Of a DNA stretch of 64,000 nt, positions 44,101 through 52,631 are shown one piece after another. Numbering within the stretch: position 1 is the first letter of the stretch; the number at the start of each line of letters is the position of its first letter. The notes beneath the pieces are model-generated. The model saw only the letters and a program-made list of their open reading frames with translations. It made no database searches and was not told where the DNA came from. The position numbers and the translations under genes are program-made. This DNA is from CALZJC01 sp963781065 (GTDB taxonomy: Bacteria > Acidobacteriota > Thermoanaerobaculia > Multivoradales > JAHEKO01), in the NCBI GenBank assembly GCA_963781065.1, contig CAWAET010000009.1:1-64000 (forward strand), read 5' to 3'.

Positions 44101-44301
44101 TCAGCCGGCTCCCAGGATGCCCGCCTCGCCGCCCGCGGCCGGCGAGTAGTCGAAGACGGTGCGGCGCTCCTGATAGAGCACCCGCTCGCCGTCGAGGCTG
44201 TAGGCGGTGCCGACCGAGACCCGAGCCGCCAGGGGAGCAGACATCAGAACAGCCACGCCCGGCAGCGCCGTCCAGTTGCCAGAGTGCTGGATTCTTCTCA
44301 T
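44101..44301 (-). pseudogene. Truncated exported protein remnant or small gene of the lipid operon
   Basis: From ATG 44301 about 66 residues: MRRIQHSGNW, a hydrophobic signal-like segment (ALPGVAVLMSAPLAARVSVG), then AYSLDGERVLYQERRTVFDY and a Gly/Ala-rich end. The YSLDGE-x-LYQE motif resembles the start of longer (about 200 residue) exported proteins found next to DUF2878 and cyclopropane-synthase genes. Here it stops after 40 mature residues, two bases before DUF2878. I read it as an internally deleted gene, but a genuinely short peptide cannot be excluded. Confidence 0.4.
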
Positions 44302-44399
44302 CGATCTATCATCCGTTTCCAGCGGCCGTTCGGGCGCCGATGGGCGCTTTTCATCGACTGCCGTTGCGCCCACTCATTTCGGAACCGGCGGTCAAACAG

Positions 44400-45800
44400 A
44401 TGCCGACAGACCTCGAGTTCAGCAAGCAGAGCCCCATGCCGGCTTCGCCGGCGGAGCTGTTCGACTGGCACGCGCGGCCGGGCGCCTTTGCCCGTCTGGC
44501 GCCACCCTGGGAGCGGATCGAGGTCGTCGGCGGCTTCCCGGAGATCGCCGAGGGCAGCCGGGTGACCCTGCGCATGGCCAGGGGGCCGCTGCGGCTGCGC
44601 TGGGTCGCCGAGCACCGCCGGGTGCGGCCCGGCGAGGGATTCCAGGACGTCCAGGTGCGAGGCCCATTCGCCCTCTGGGCCCACGACCACCTGTTCGAGC
44701 CGCTGGAGGACGGCACCGCCCTGCTGCACGACCGGATCCGTTTCCGCCCGCCCGCCGGCGCCGTGGGCCGGCTGCTGATGGGCGCCAGCCTGCGCCGCGA
44801 CCTCGAGCGCACCTTCCGCTACCGCCATGCGACCACCGCCGCCGACCTCGAACTGCACGCCGCGTTCCGCGACCGGCCTCGCCTGCGGGTCGCGATCAGC
44901 GGCGCCGGCGGCCTGGTCGGCAGGACGCTGGCCGGCATGCTGACCACCGGCGGGCACGAGGTCGTTCGCCTGGTCCGCACCGGACCGGCAGGCGGAGCGC
45001 CGCCGGCGCCCGGCACGGCGACCTGGGACCCCGCCCGTGGCCTCCACGCCGACGAGTCGGTCGAGGGCCTCGACGGCCTGATCCACCTGGCCGGCGCACC
45101 CATCGCCGGCGGTCGCTGGACGGCGCGGCGCCGGGGTCTCATCCGGGTCAGCCGCGTCGACGCGACCCGCAACCTGGTCGCCTCGCTCGCCCGGCTGGAC
45201 CGGCCCCCCACAGCGCTGGTGAGCGCCTCCGCGGTGGGCTTCTACGGCGACCGCGGCGACGAGGTGGTGGACGAGGCGGCCGCTGCCGGCGCCGGCTTCC
45301 TGGCCGATCTCTGCGCCGACTGGGAGGCGGCCGCGCTGGGCGACGGCAAGCTCGGCAATCGGGTAGCCGTCGCCCGTCTGGGCGTTGTCCTCTCCCCGGC
45401 CGGCGGCCTGCTGGCCCGGCTGCTGCCGATCTTCCGCTGCGGGCTCGGCGGCCGGCTGGGCGACGGCCGCCAGCGACTGAGCTGGATCTCGGTCGACGAC
45501 GCCGCCGCCGCCCTGCTGCATCTGCTGATGACCGACCTCGAGGGCCCGGTGAACCTGACCGCCCCGGAGTCGCCGTCGAATCGCGCCTTCACCGCGCTGC
45601 TCGGCAGGATCCTGCGCCGCCCCGCCGTCCTGCCGGTGCCGGCGGCGGCGCTGCGCCTGCTGTTCGGACGCCTGGCCCACGAGATGATGCTGACGGGCGT
45701 CGCCGCCCGACCACGACGGCTGCTGGAGAGCGGCTTCCGCTTCCGCCATCCCGGGCCGGAAGCGGCCCTGCGCCATCTCCTGGGCCGCGGCGAGAGCTGA
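44400..45800 (+). CDS. SRPBCC domain fused to TIGR01777-family NAD(P)-dependent epimerase
   Basis: 466 residues from ATG 44400. Residues 1-150 resemble the SRPBCC lipid-binding fold (MPASPAELFDWHARPGAFAR, LWAHDHLFEPLEDGTALLHD). From about 162 a Rossmann NAD(P) site (RVAISGAGGLVGRTLAGMLT) leads an SDR-type epimerase domain: GLIHLAGAPIAGGRWTARRR, SASAVGFYGDRGDEVVDE, ending in ESGFRFRHPGPEAALRHLLG as in TIGR01777. The fusion is common beside cyclopropane-synthase/DUF1365 clusters; the substrate is unknown, presumably lipid-linked. Divergent from the DUF2878/desaturase operon, and alone before the FAS1 gene. Confidence 0.85.
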   Translation: MPTDLEFSKQSPMPASPAELFDWHARPGAFARLAPPWERIEVVGGFPEIAEGSRVTLRMARGPLRLRWVAEHRRVRPGEGFQDVQVRGPFALWAHDHLFEPLEDGTALLHDRIRFRPPAGAVGRLLMGASLRRDLERTFRYRHATTAADLELHAAFRDRPRLRVAISGAGGLVGRTLAGMLTTGGHEVVRLVRTGPAGGAPPAPGTATWDPARGLHADESVEGLDGLIHLAGAPIAGGRWTARRRGLIRVSRVDATRNLVASLARLDRPPTALVSASAVGFYGDRGDEVVDEAAAAGAGFLADLCADWEAAALGDGKLGNRVAVARLGVVLSPAGGLLARLLPIFRCGLGGRLGDGRQRLSWISVDDAAAALLHLLMTDLEGPVNLTAPESPSNRAFTALLGRILRRPAVLPVPAAALRLLFGRLAHEMMLTGVAARPRRLLESGFRFRHPGPEAALRHLLGRGES

Positions 45801-45831
45801 CCCGTCTGCCGGCTGGAAGCGGCGAGGACAC

Positions 45832-45857
45832 AAAAAAACCGGGGCCGAAGCCCCGGT
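45832..45857 (-). terminator. Rho-independent terminator of the single-domain FAS1 gene
   Basis: On the minus strand ACCGGGGC-ttcg-GCCCCGGT (45857-45838), a perfect 8-bp stem with a stable TTCG tetraloop, is followed by seven T (45838-45832). This is the cleanest intrinsic terminator in the window. It lies 27 bp after the FAS1 stop and also faces the end of the epimerase gene. Confidence 0.9.
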
Positions 45858-45883
45858 CAAAACTACTCGGTACTTGCAGCCGC

Positions 45884-46378
45884 TCAGTTGGGCAGCAGCA
45901 CGTTGTCGATGACGTGGATCACGCCGTTCGACGTCATGATGTCGGTGGTCACGACCTGAGCGTTGCCGATGAAGACCTTGCCGTCGACGATCGAAAAGGT
46001 CAGGTTGTTGTCGGCCAGCAGGGTCGGCGCGCTGGCGCCGTCCGCGACGTCGGCCGCGAGGACCTTTGCACCCACCACGTGGTAGGTGAGGATCGCCTTC
46101 AGCTGATCAATGTTCTCGGGCTTGAGCAGGTTCTCGACCGTGCCGGCGGGCAGCTTGGCAAACGCCTCATCGGTCGGGGCGAAGACCGTGAACGGACCGT
46201 CCCCCTTGAGGGCGTCGACCAGGTCGGCGGCCTTGACGGCGGCGACGAGCGTGTTGAAGGAACCGGCCGCGACGGCGGTGTCAACGATGTCCGGCTGGGC
46301 GCCCACATTGTCGGCGGCCACGGGGGCGGCGGTGACGACGGCGGCGACGAGAGCGAGGGAAATGAGAAACTTCTTCAT
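45884..46378 (-). CDS. Exported single-domain FAS1 (fasciclin) protein
   Basis: 164 residues with AAAGGAGC before ATG 46378. A signal peptide (FLISLALVAAVVTAAPVAA) then one FAS1 domain: DIVDTAVAAGSFNTLVAAVK, GPFTVFAPTDEAFAKLPAGT, ILTYHVVGAKVLAAD, NGVIHVIDNVLLP. Compact secreted FAS1 proteins of this type are widespread and implicated in adhesion or stress. A strong promoter region is likely, as the gene has its own excellent ribosome binding site and terminator. It shares the GPFTVFAPTDEAF core with the two-domain protein at 35.6 kb. Confidence 0.93.
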   Translation of the reverse strand: MKKFLISLALVAAVVTAAPVAADNVGAQPDIVDTAVAAGSFNTLVAAVKAADLVDALKGDGPFTVFAPTDEAFAKLPAGTVENLLKPENIDQLKAILTYHVVGAKVLAADVADGASAPTLLADNNLTFSIVDGKVFIGNAQVVTTDIMTSNGVIHVIDNVLLPN

Positions 46379-46729
46379 GTTGAGCTCCTTTGGTTTACTA
46401 CTACCTGGGTTTCGACGACTTGATCGACTCCGCTACGTAGGGCCCCGGACCGTTAGCAGTGGGGTGGTGCGGAAGTTGTGGAGTGGTGTTGCGGAAGGGG
46501 GGTAGGGTCTTGGCTCGTACCGAGGCCCAACGTGCCGGAGTCGATCTGATTCGTCGTGTCTTGGATGGCTTCGAAACTTGAGCGGCAAGTTCATTCGTGC
46601 CGCGTTAACAGCCTCTTCGCCGGCCCCCGTGGGTCGGTTGCACCCGTTGCAAGCGACCGCTCGAACAAACGGTTCAGAAGCCGAAGAGCCCCACCCCGAA
46701 CGGCCGAGACCCCAAATAAAGGACACCCA
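46379..46729. promoter_or_regulatory. 350-bp divergent control region with long inverted repeat
   Basis: Between the FAS1 gene (leftward) and the SDR-led lipid operon (rightward). It contains two imperfect inverted arms at 46422-46450 and 46517-46546, matching at 23 of the first 27 positions (shared core GATCGACTCCG ... ACGT ... GGGCC ... CGG), separated by 66 bp of GT-rich sequence. No gene is supported. Possibly a pair of binding sites controlling both directions, or remnant ends of a small element. Confidence 0.55.
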
Positions 46730-47521
46730 ATGAGCGATCCGACACCGTTAGACTCCATGAGCCAGGAGCCGTCTTCCGCCGCCAACGCCACCCCTCGACC
46801 GGCGGTGGCCATCATCGGCGCCGCCGGCGGCATCGGCTCCGCCCTCGCCCGCCGGCTCGCCGGCAGCTACGAGCTGCTGCTCGGCGGCCGCCGGCAGGAG
46901 CCCCTGGAGACGCTTGCCGGCGAGCTCGGCTGCGGCTGGGCCACGCTCGACGCCGCCGATTTCGAAGCGACCGAGGAGTTTGTCGGCCGCGCGGCCGCCG
47001 GCGGCGCCCTGGCCGGGGTGGTCAACTGCGCCGGCTCGCTGATGCTCAAGCCGGCCCACCTGACGACCGCCCGGGACCTCGAGGAGACCCTGCGCGCCAA
47101 CCTCTCCACCGCCTTCGCCACGGTGCGCGCCGCCGGCCGGGTGATGCGCCGCGGCGGCGGCTCGGTGGTGCTCTTCTCCTCCGCCGCGGCGCGCGTCGGG
47201 CTGCCCAACCACGAAGCGATCGGAGCCGCCAAGGCGGCGGTAGCCGGGCTGGCGCGATCGGCAGCCGCGACCTACGCCGGGCGCGGGCTGAGGTTCAATG
47301 CCGTGGCGCCGGGGCTGGTCGACACGCCGCTGGCCGAGAGGATCGTCGGCAACGACAAGGCCCTCGAGACCTCGATGCGTCTGCACGCCATCCGCCGCCC
47401 CGGCCGCCCGGACGAGATCGCCTCGCTGGTCCAATGGCTGCTGGGCCCCGACAGCACCTGGATGACCGGCCAGGTGCTGAGCGCCGACGGCGGGCTGGCC
47501 CACCTCAAGGCGGCGCCGTGA
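46730..47521 (+). CDS. Short-chain dehydrogenase/reductase family protein lacking the catalytic Tyr
   Basis: 263 residues from ATG 46730. NAD(P) motif IIGAAGGIGSALARRL, VVNCAGSLMLKP (NAG equivalent), SSAAARVGLPNHEAIGAAKA with the catalytic Ser and Lys, and NAVAPGLVDTPLAE are all SDR. In the YxxxK motif the Tyr is Ile (A-I-G-A-A-K), so classical reductase chemistry is unlikely unless another residue substitutes. First gene of the rightward lipid operon; its stop overlaps the next start (GTGA). Confidence 0.85.
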   Translation: MSDPTPLDSMSQEPSSAANATPRPAVAIIGAAGGIGSALARRLAGSYELLLGGRRQEPLETLAGELGCGWATLDAADFEATEEFVGRAAAGGALAGVVNCAGSLMLKPAHLTTARDLEETLRANLSTAFATVRAAGRVMRRGGGSVVLFSSAAARVGLPNHEAIGAAKAAVAGLARSAAATYAGRGLRFNAVAPGLVDTPLAERIVGNDKALETSMRLHAIRRPGRPDEIASLVQWLLGPDSTWMTGQVLSADGGLAHLKAAP

Positions 47522-47946
47522 CCGCTGCCGCCGTCACCCTGGGGCACGCCGGCGCCACCCTGGCGATGACCGGGCTGATCTGGTTCGTGCAGATCGTGCA
47601 CTATCCCTTGTTCTCCTACGCCGCCGGGCCCTCCTTTCCGGAGTTCGCGCGCCACCACCAGCGGCGCACCGGCTGGATCGTCGGGCCGTTGATGCTCGGC
47701 GAGGCGGCCACCGCGCTGCTTCTGCTGCTGCATCGGATCGACGGCTGGACACTTACGGGCGCCGCGCTGCTGGGGATCGCCTGGCTGTCGACCGCCCTGC
47801 TCCAGATCCCCCGGCACCGGCGTCTGGCCGCGGGCTTCGACCCGGCCACCGGCCAGAGCCTGGTCAGGACCAACTGGGTGCGCACCGCCGCCTGGACGGC
47901 GCGGGCCGCGATCGCCCTGCGGCTCGCGGCCGATCTCGGCAACTGA
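47518..47946 (+). CDS. Four-helix membrane protein of the lipid operon
   Basis: 142 residues from GTG 47518. Hydrophobic segments: ATLAMTGLIWFVQIVHYPLF, IVGPLMLGEAATALLLLLH, LTGAALLGIAWLSTALLQIP and WTARAAIALRLAADLG. WFVQIVHYPLFSYA and NWVRTAAWTARA are conserved in small membrane proteins that accompany SDR and cyclopropane-synthase genes. No function is known. Overlaps the SDR by 4 bp and precedes the FAD oxidoreductase by 25 bp. Confidence 0.75.
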   Translation: MTAAAVTLGHAGATLAMTGLIWFVQIVHYPLFSYAAGPSFPEFARHHQRRTGWIVGPLMLGEAATALLLLLHRIDGWTLTGAALLGIAWLSTALLQIPRHRRLAAGFDPATGQSLVRTNWVRTAAWTARAAIALRLAADLGN

Positions 47947-47971
47947 TCGAGCCCTGGCGGCGAAATCGACC

Positions 47972-49222
47972 ATGCCCATGAAGATCGCCGTTGTTGGTTC
48001 CGGAATCTCCGGTCTGGTCTGCGCCCACCTGCTGCATGAGGAGCACGACCTGACACTGTTCGAGGCCGGCGATCACATCGGCGGCCACACCATCACGAAC
48101 CGGGTCGAAGAAGGCGGGCGCGAGCACTGGGTTGACGCCGGCTTCATCGTCTACAACGAGGTCAACTATCCCACCTTCGTCCGCCTGCTCGAGCGCCTCG
48201 AAGTCGAGACCCAGCCATCGGACATGAGCTTCAGCGTGCGCGACGACCGGGCCGACCTCGAGTACTGCGGCACCTCGCTCGCCAGCCTGTTCGCCCAGCG
48301 GCGCAACCTGGTGCGTCCGTCGTTTCTGCGCATGCTGACCGACATCGGCCGGTTCAACCGCGCCGGCAAGGCGCTGCTGTCGACCAACGGCTCGCAGCCG
48401 ACGCTGCGCCAGTTCCTGGCCGCGGGCGGCTACCGCCGCGAGCTGGTCGACCATTACCTGGTGCCCATGGCCGCCTCGATCTGGTCGACGCGGCCGGAGC
48501 AGATGCTCGACTTCCCCGCCGTCTTCGTGCTGCGCTTCCTCGACAACCACCACCTGCTCGACGCCCGCGGCCACTACACCTGGCGCACCATAAGCGGCGG
48601 TTCGCACCGCTATGTCGAGGCGCTGACCCGGCCGTTCCGGGAACGCATCCGGCTGCGCGCGCCGGTGGCCGAGCTGCGCCGCGACCGCTCGGGGGTGGAT
48701 CTGGTGACCGCCGCCGGCGAGCGCGAGCGGTTCGACGAGGTGATCGTGGCCACCCACAGCGACCAGGCCCTGCGCCTGCTCGCCGAGCCCACCCGGGCCG
48801 AGCGGGAGGTGCTGGGCGCGATCCCCTACCAGCCGAATCGCGCCACGCTGCACACTGACGAGTCCGTCCTGCCGCGGCGGGAGCGGGCGCGGGCAAGCTG
48901 GAACTTCCACCGCCCGCCCAACGGCGATGGCGATCTCAAGCTCACCTACGACATGTGCCGGCTGCAGTCGCTCGACGCGCGGCCGCGCTTCTGCGTCTCG
49001 CTCAACATGGACGGCCGGATCGACGACGGTCGGGTGCTGCGCCGGTTCGACTTCGCCCACCCGATGTTCACCCCACCGGCGGTCGCCGCCCAGCGCCGCC
49101 ACGCCGAGATCAGCGGCGTCGACCGACTCCACTTCTGCGGCGCCTACTGGGGCAACGGCTTCCACGAGGACGGCGTGGTCAGCGCCCTGGCGGTGACCCG
49201 GAGGTTCGACCGTGAGCTCTGA
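47972..49222 (+). CDS. FAD-dependent amine-oxidase-type oxidoreductase
   Basis: 416 residues. Dinucleotide-binding motif KIAVVGSGISGLVCAHLLH, then LFEAGDHIGGHTITN (the second FAD contact), VDAGFIVYNEVNYPTF, and a C-terminal HFCGAYWGNGFHEDGVVSAL that closes the FAD site. Members of this 'NAD/FAD-binding protein' family lie directly before DUF1365 and cyclopropane-synthase genes in many proteobacteria, and have been linked to oxidation of modified fatty acids (for example in furan or methyl-branched fatty acid routes). The exact reaction here is inference. It overlaps DUF1365 by 11 bp. Confidence 0.87.
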   Translation: MPMKIAVVGSGISGLVCAHLLHEEHDLTLFEAGDHIGGHTITNRVEEGGREHWVDAGFIVYNEVNYPTFVRLLERLEVETQPSDMSFSVRDDRADLEYCGTSLASLFAQRRNLVRPSFLRMLTDIGRFNRAGKALLSTNGSQPTLRQFLAAGGYRRELVDHYLVPMAASIWSTRPEQMLDFPAVFVLRFLDNHHLLDARGHYTWRTISGGSHRYVEALTRPFRERIRLRAPVAELRRDRSGVDLVTAAGERERFDEVIVATHSDQALRLLAEPTRAEREVLGAIPYQPNRATLHTDESVLPRRERARASWNFHRPPNGDGDLKLTYDMCRLQSLDARPRFCVSLNMDGRIDDGRVLRRFDFAHPMFTPPAVAAQRRHAEISGVDRLHFCGAYWGNGFHEDGVVSALAVTRRFDREL

Positions 49223-49991
49223 GGCCAGCTGCCTGTACGCCGGCAGCGTGCGGCACCGCCGGACGCGGCCGGTGCCGCACGACTTCCGCTACTCGATGTT
49301 CATGGTCTACCTCGACCTCGACGAGCTCGACACCGTCTTCCGGGGCCGCTGGCTGTGGTCGACACGCCGCGCCGCGCCGGCGCGCTTCGACCGCCGCGAC
49401 CACCTGGGCGACCCCGAGCGGCCGCTGGCCGACGAGGTGCGGGCGCTGGTCGAGCGCCGCACCGGGCGCCGGCCCGCCGGGCCGATCCGCCTGCTCACCC
49501 ACCTGCGCTACTTCGGGCACTGCTTCAACCCGGTCAGCTTCTACTACTGCTTCGAGCCCGGCGGCGAGCGGCTGGCGGCGCTCGTCGCCGAGGTCGACAA
49601 CACGCCCTGGGGCGAGCGCTACTGCTATGTGCTCGACCGGCGCGACAACCTCGGCAGCGACGAAAGGCCGAGCTTCAAGAGCGCCAAGCACCTGCACGTC
49701 TCGCCCTTCATGGGCATGGACGTCGAGCACCTCTGGCGCACCACCCTGCCGGACCGCGACCTGGTGGTGCACATCGAAAACTCGCGCGACGAAGAGAAGA
49801 TCTTCGACGCCACCCTGACGATGCGACGCCGGCCGATCACCGGGCCCGCCCTGGCCGGCGCGCTGTGCCGCTACCCGCTGATGACCCTGCGGGTGGTCGG
49901 CTGGATCTACTGGGAGGCCCTCAAGCTATGGCTCAAGAAGACACCCTTCTATCCCCACCCCGGACGCTCGACGAAAGCGGCCAAGCCTTAG
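49212..49991 (+). CDS. DUF1365 family protein
   Basis: 259 residues from GTG/ATG-region start at 49212 (frame opens with GTG-AGC-TCT). CLYAGSVRHRRTRPVPHDFR, then FNPVSFYYCFEPGGE, EVDNTPWGERYCYVL, KHLHVSPFMGMD and a C-terminal helix (LMTLRVVGWIYWEALKLWLK) are the DUF1365 hallmarks. Function unknown, but the gene nearly always pairs with the FAD oxidoreductase before it and a cyclopropane synthase after it. It overlaps the first methyltransferase gene by 64 bp. Confidence 0.9.
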   Translation: MSSEASCLYAGSVRHRRTRPVPHDFRYSMFMVYLDLDELDTVFRGRWLWSTRRAAPARFDRRDHLGDPERPLADEVRALVERRTGRRPAGPIRLLTHLRYFGHCFNPVSFYYCFEPGGERLAALVAEVDNTPWGERYCYVLDRRDNLGSDERPSFKSAKHLHVSPFMGMDVEHLWRTTLPDRDLVVHIENSRDEEKIFDATLTMRRRPITGPALAGALCRYPLMTLRVVGWIYWEALKLWLKKTPFYPHPGRSTKAAKP

Positions 49992-51247
49992 GCGCCGGCG
50001 GCGGCCTCGATCGGCTGGCCCGGCGCGCCGTCGTGCGGCGCCTGGCCGAGATCGACGGCGACCGCCTCGAGCTGGTCGAAGGCCGGCAGCGGCAGCGATT
50101 TGGCGGCGACGGCGACTTTGCGCTCGGCGCGCACCTCGAGGTGCTCGACCCGCTATTCTGGCGCCGGGTGGCGCTCGGCGGCGGCATCGGCGCCGCCGAG
50201 GCCTACGCCGACGGCCTCTGGCGCAGCGACGACCTGACCACCCTGCTGCGGGTCATGGCCCGGAACCTCGATTCGGCCGGCCGACTCGAGGCCGGTCTGG
50301 CGCGGCTGCGCGGCATCGCCGATCGCGGTCTCCATCTGCTGCGGCGCAACAGCCGAACCGGCAGCCGGCGCAACATCGCCGCCCACTACGATCTGGGCAA
50401 CGAGTTCTTCGCCACCTTCCTCGACCCGACGATGACCTACTCGTCGGCCGTCTTCCCGCGTCCCGGCGCCACCCTCGAAGAGGCGTCGCGGCACAAGCTC
50501 GACCTGATCTGCCGCCGCCTGGGCCTCACCGCCGGCATGTCGGTGGTCGAGATCGGCACCGGCTGGGGCAGCTTCGCGCTGCACGCCGCCGCCGAGTACG
50601 GCTGCGAGGTGGTCACCACCACCATCTCGCGCCGGCAGCAGGAGGTGGCGCTCGCCCGGATGCACGAGGCCGGCCTGGGTGACCGGGTGAAGATCGTGCG
50701 GCTCGACTACCGCGACCTGCCCGCCGAGCTCGGCCGGCGCTTCGACCGGCTGGTGTCGATCGAGATGATCGAGGCCGTCGGCCACAAGTTCCTGCCCCGG
50801 TACATGGGCGTGGTCAGCGATCTGCTGCGGCCGGACGGGCTGGCCCTGATCCAGGCGATCACCATCAACGACCAGCGCTACGATGCCTACCGCCGCGGGG
50901 TCGACTTCATCCAACGGCACATCTTCCCCGGCGCCCTGCTGCCCTCGCTGGGCCGCATCCTCGAGGGTCTGCGCGAGGCCACCGACCTGCGGCTGAGCGG
51001 CCTGGAGGAGATCACGCCGCACTACGCCCGCACCCTGCGGCTGTGGCGGCAGAACCTTCTCGGGGCCGGCGATCGTCTGGCCGAGCTCGGGCTGCCGGAC
51101 CGCTTCCAGCGGCTCTGGGAGTACTACTTCTGCTACTGCGAGGCCGGTTTCAGCGAGCGCACGATCGGCGACTACCAGCTGCTGTTCGCCAAGCCCCGCC
51201 ACCGGGAGCCGTTGCTGGCGCCGGCGGCGACCGGGGAGGCGTCATGA
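49928..51247 (+). CDS. Cyclopropane-fatty-acid-synthase-type methyltransferase, copy 1
   Basis: 439 residues from ATG 49928. Catalyses SAM-dependent transfer of a methyl(ene) to the double bond of a membrane acyl chain. An N-terminal lid (about 30-120; FWRRVALGGGIGAAEAYADG) precedes the catalytic domain: YDLGNEFFATFLDPTMTYSS, SAM motif VVEIGTGWGSFALHAA, FDRLVSIEMIEAVGHKF, FIQRHIFPGALLPS and YCEAGFSERTIGDYQLLFAK. All are standard for the Cfa/CmaS family. The start overlaps DUF1365 and the stop overlaps copy 2 (ATGA). Confidence 0.92.
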   Translation: MAQEDTLLSPPRTLDESGQALGAGGGLDRLARRAVVRRLAEIDGDRLELVEGRQRQRFGGDGDFALGAHLEVLDPLFWRRVALGGGIGAAEAYADGLWRSDDLTTLLRVMARNLDSAGRLEAGLARLRGIADRGLHLLRRNSRTGSRRNIAAHYDLGNEFFATFLDPTMTYSSAVFPRPGATLEEASRHKLDLICRRLGLTAGMSVVEIGTGWGSFALHAAAEYGCEVVTTTISRRQQEVALARMHEAGLGDRVKIVRLDYRDLPAELGRRFDRLVSIEMIEAVGHKFLPRYMGVVSDLLRPDGLALIQAITINDQRYDAYRRGVDFIQRHIFPGALLPSLGRILEGLREATDLRLSGLEEITPHYARTLRLWRQNLLGAGDRLAELGLPDRFQRLWEYYFCYCEAGFSERTIGDYQLLFAKPRHREPLLAPAATGEAS

Positions 51248-52284
51248 ACTGGGGCATCGAGATGGCCGAGCGCGGCCGGCTCCCCGAGTTCGCCCTGCGC
51301 GCCGGGATCCGCCGCCTGCTGCGCGGGCGGCTGCGGCAGATCGGCGAAGGCGGCGAGACGGCCATCACCCGCCGCCGGCAGCAGCTGCTGGCCGAGCTGC
51401 GCCAGGGGCCCATCGCCGTCGCCACCCGCGAAGCCAACGAGCAGCACTACGAGGTGCCGGCCGAGCTGTTCGAGCGCGTCCTCGGCGCGCGGCTCAAGTA
51501 CAGCGGCTGCTACTGGCCGCCGGGCGTCGACGACCTCGACAGCGCCGAAGAGGCGATGCTCGAGCTGACCTGTGAGCGGGCCGGGGTCGAGGACGGCATG
51601 GAGATCCTCGATCTGGGCTGCGGCTGGGGCTCGCTGTCGCTCTGGCTGGCCGAGCGCTACCCGCGCAGCCGCATCCTGGCGGTCTCCAACTCCGCCGCCC
51701 AGCGCCGCTTCATCGAGCGGCGGGCCGCCGAGCGCGGCTACGACCGGCTCGAGGTCGTCACCAGCGACATCAACGACTTCCGGCCCGGGCGCTCCTTCGA
51801 CCGCGTGATGTCGGTCGAGATGTTCGAGCACATGCGCAACTACCGCGAGCTGCTGGCGCGCATCGCCGGCTGGCTGGTGCCCGACGGGCGGCTCTTCGTG
51901 CACGTCTTCTGCCACCGCGAGCGGCCCTATCTGTTCGAGCGCGACGGCGGCGCCGACTGGATGGCGCGGTACTTCTTCACCGGCGGGCTGATGCCCTCGG
52001 CCGACCTCTTCGTGGAGTTCGGCGACGACCTCCGGGTCGAGGAAAGCTGGCTGGTCGACGGCCGCCACTACGAGCGCACCGCCCGCGCCTGGCAGCGGCG
52101 GCTGGAGGCCGACCGGGCGGCCGTCGTGGCGCTGTTCTCCGAGGTCTACGGCGCCGCCGAGGCCGACCGCTGGTACCACCGCTGGCGCCTCTTCTTTCTC
52201 GCCTGCGCCGAGCTGTTCGCCTACAACGGCGGCCAGGAGTGGCTGGTCGGCCACTACCGCCTGCGGCCGGGGAGCGTCTCGTGA
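51244..52284 (+). CDS. Cyclopropane-fatty-acid-synthase-type methyltransferase, copy 2 (diverged)
   Basis: 346 residues, ATG 51244. SAM motif ILDLGCGWGSLSLWLAER and VMSVEMFEHMRNYRELL are intact. The acyl-binding entry reads HYEVPAELFERVLGARLKYS instead of the YDLGN...TYSS of copy 1, and FHHVFCH-like VHVFCHRERPYLFERDGGAD replaces the HIFPGG region, so it belongs to a separate subfamily and may act on a different chain position or product. It overlaps copy 1 by 4 bp and DUF1475 by 4 bp. Confidence 0.88.
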   Translation: MNWGIEMAERGRLPEFALRAGIRRLLRGRLRQIGEGGETAITRRRQQLLAELRQGPIAVATREANEQHYEVPAELFERVLGARLKYSGCYWPPGVDDLDSAEEAMLELTCERAGVEDGMEILDLGCGWGSLSLWLAERYPRSRILAVSNSAAQRRFIERRAAERGYDRLEVVTSDINDFRPGRSFDRVMSVEMFEHMRNYRELLARIAGWLVPDGRLFVHVFCHRERPYLFERDGGADWMARYFFTGGLMPSADLFVEFGDDLRVEESWLVDGRHYERTARAWQRRLEADRAAVVALFSEVYGAAEADRWYHRWRLFFLACAELFAYNGGQEWLVGHYRLRPGSVS

Positions 52285-52622
52285 TCCTCTTCCTGCGCGC
52301 CCTGTTCAGCCTGGTGCTGCTGGGCATGTTCTACGTCACCATCAGCGCCAGCCTCGAGCGCGGCGTCTTCGAGGCCGCCGGCGAGCTGTGGGCCGACCCC
52401 TGGTTCCGGGCGACGCTGGCCGACGCCTACTTCGGGTTCCTCACCGTCTACGTCTGGATCGCCTACCGCGAGCGCGGCTGGCTGCGCCGCGGGGTCTGGT
52501 TCGTGCTGCTGATGGCGCTGGGCAACATCGCCATCGCCGGCTATCTGCTCTGGGCGCTGTTCAAGCTGCCGGCGGATGCGCCGCTCGAGCGGCTGCTGCT
52601 GCGCCCGGCGGCCGAGAGATAG
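52281..52622 (+). CDS. DUF1475 membrane protein
   Basis: 113 residues from GTG 52281. Three hydrophobic segments; MFYVTISASLERGVFEAAGE and WFRATLADAYFGFLTVYVWI fit DUF1475 (PWxxATLxDxYFGFL). Small and integral to the inner membrane; role unknown. Overlaps copy 2 of the methyltransferase (GTGA) and is 9 bp before DUF1295. Confidence 0.82.
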   Translation: MILFLRALFSLVLLGMFYVTISASLERGVFEAAGELWADPWFRATLADAYFGFLTVYVWIAYRERGWLRRGVWFVLLMALGNIAIAGYLLWALFKLPADAPLERLLLRPAAER

Positions 52623-52631
52623 GAGCAAGTC

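Noticed and set aside
44207..46423. A 738-codon Arg/Pro-rich plus-strand frame over the epimerase and FAS1 genes
   Set aside because: Low-complexity shadow of the TIGR01777 gene that also runs antisense through FAS1. The true frames carry clear family motifs.
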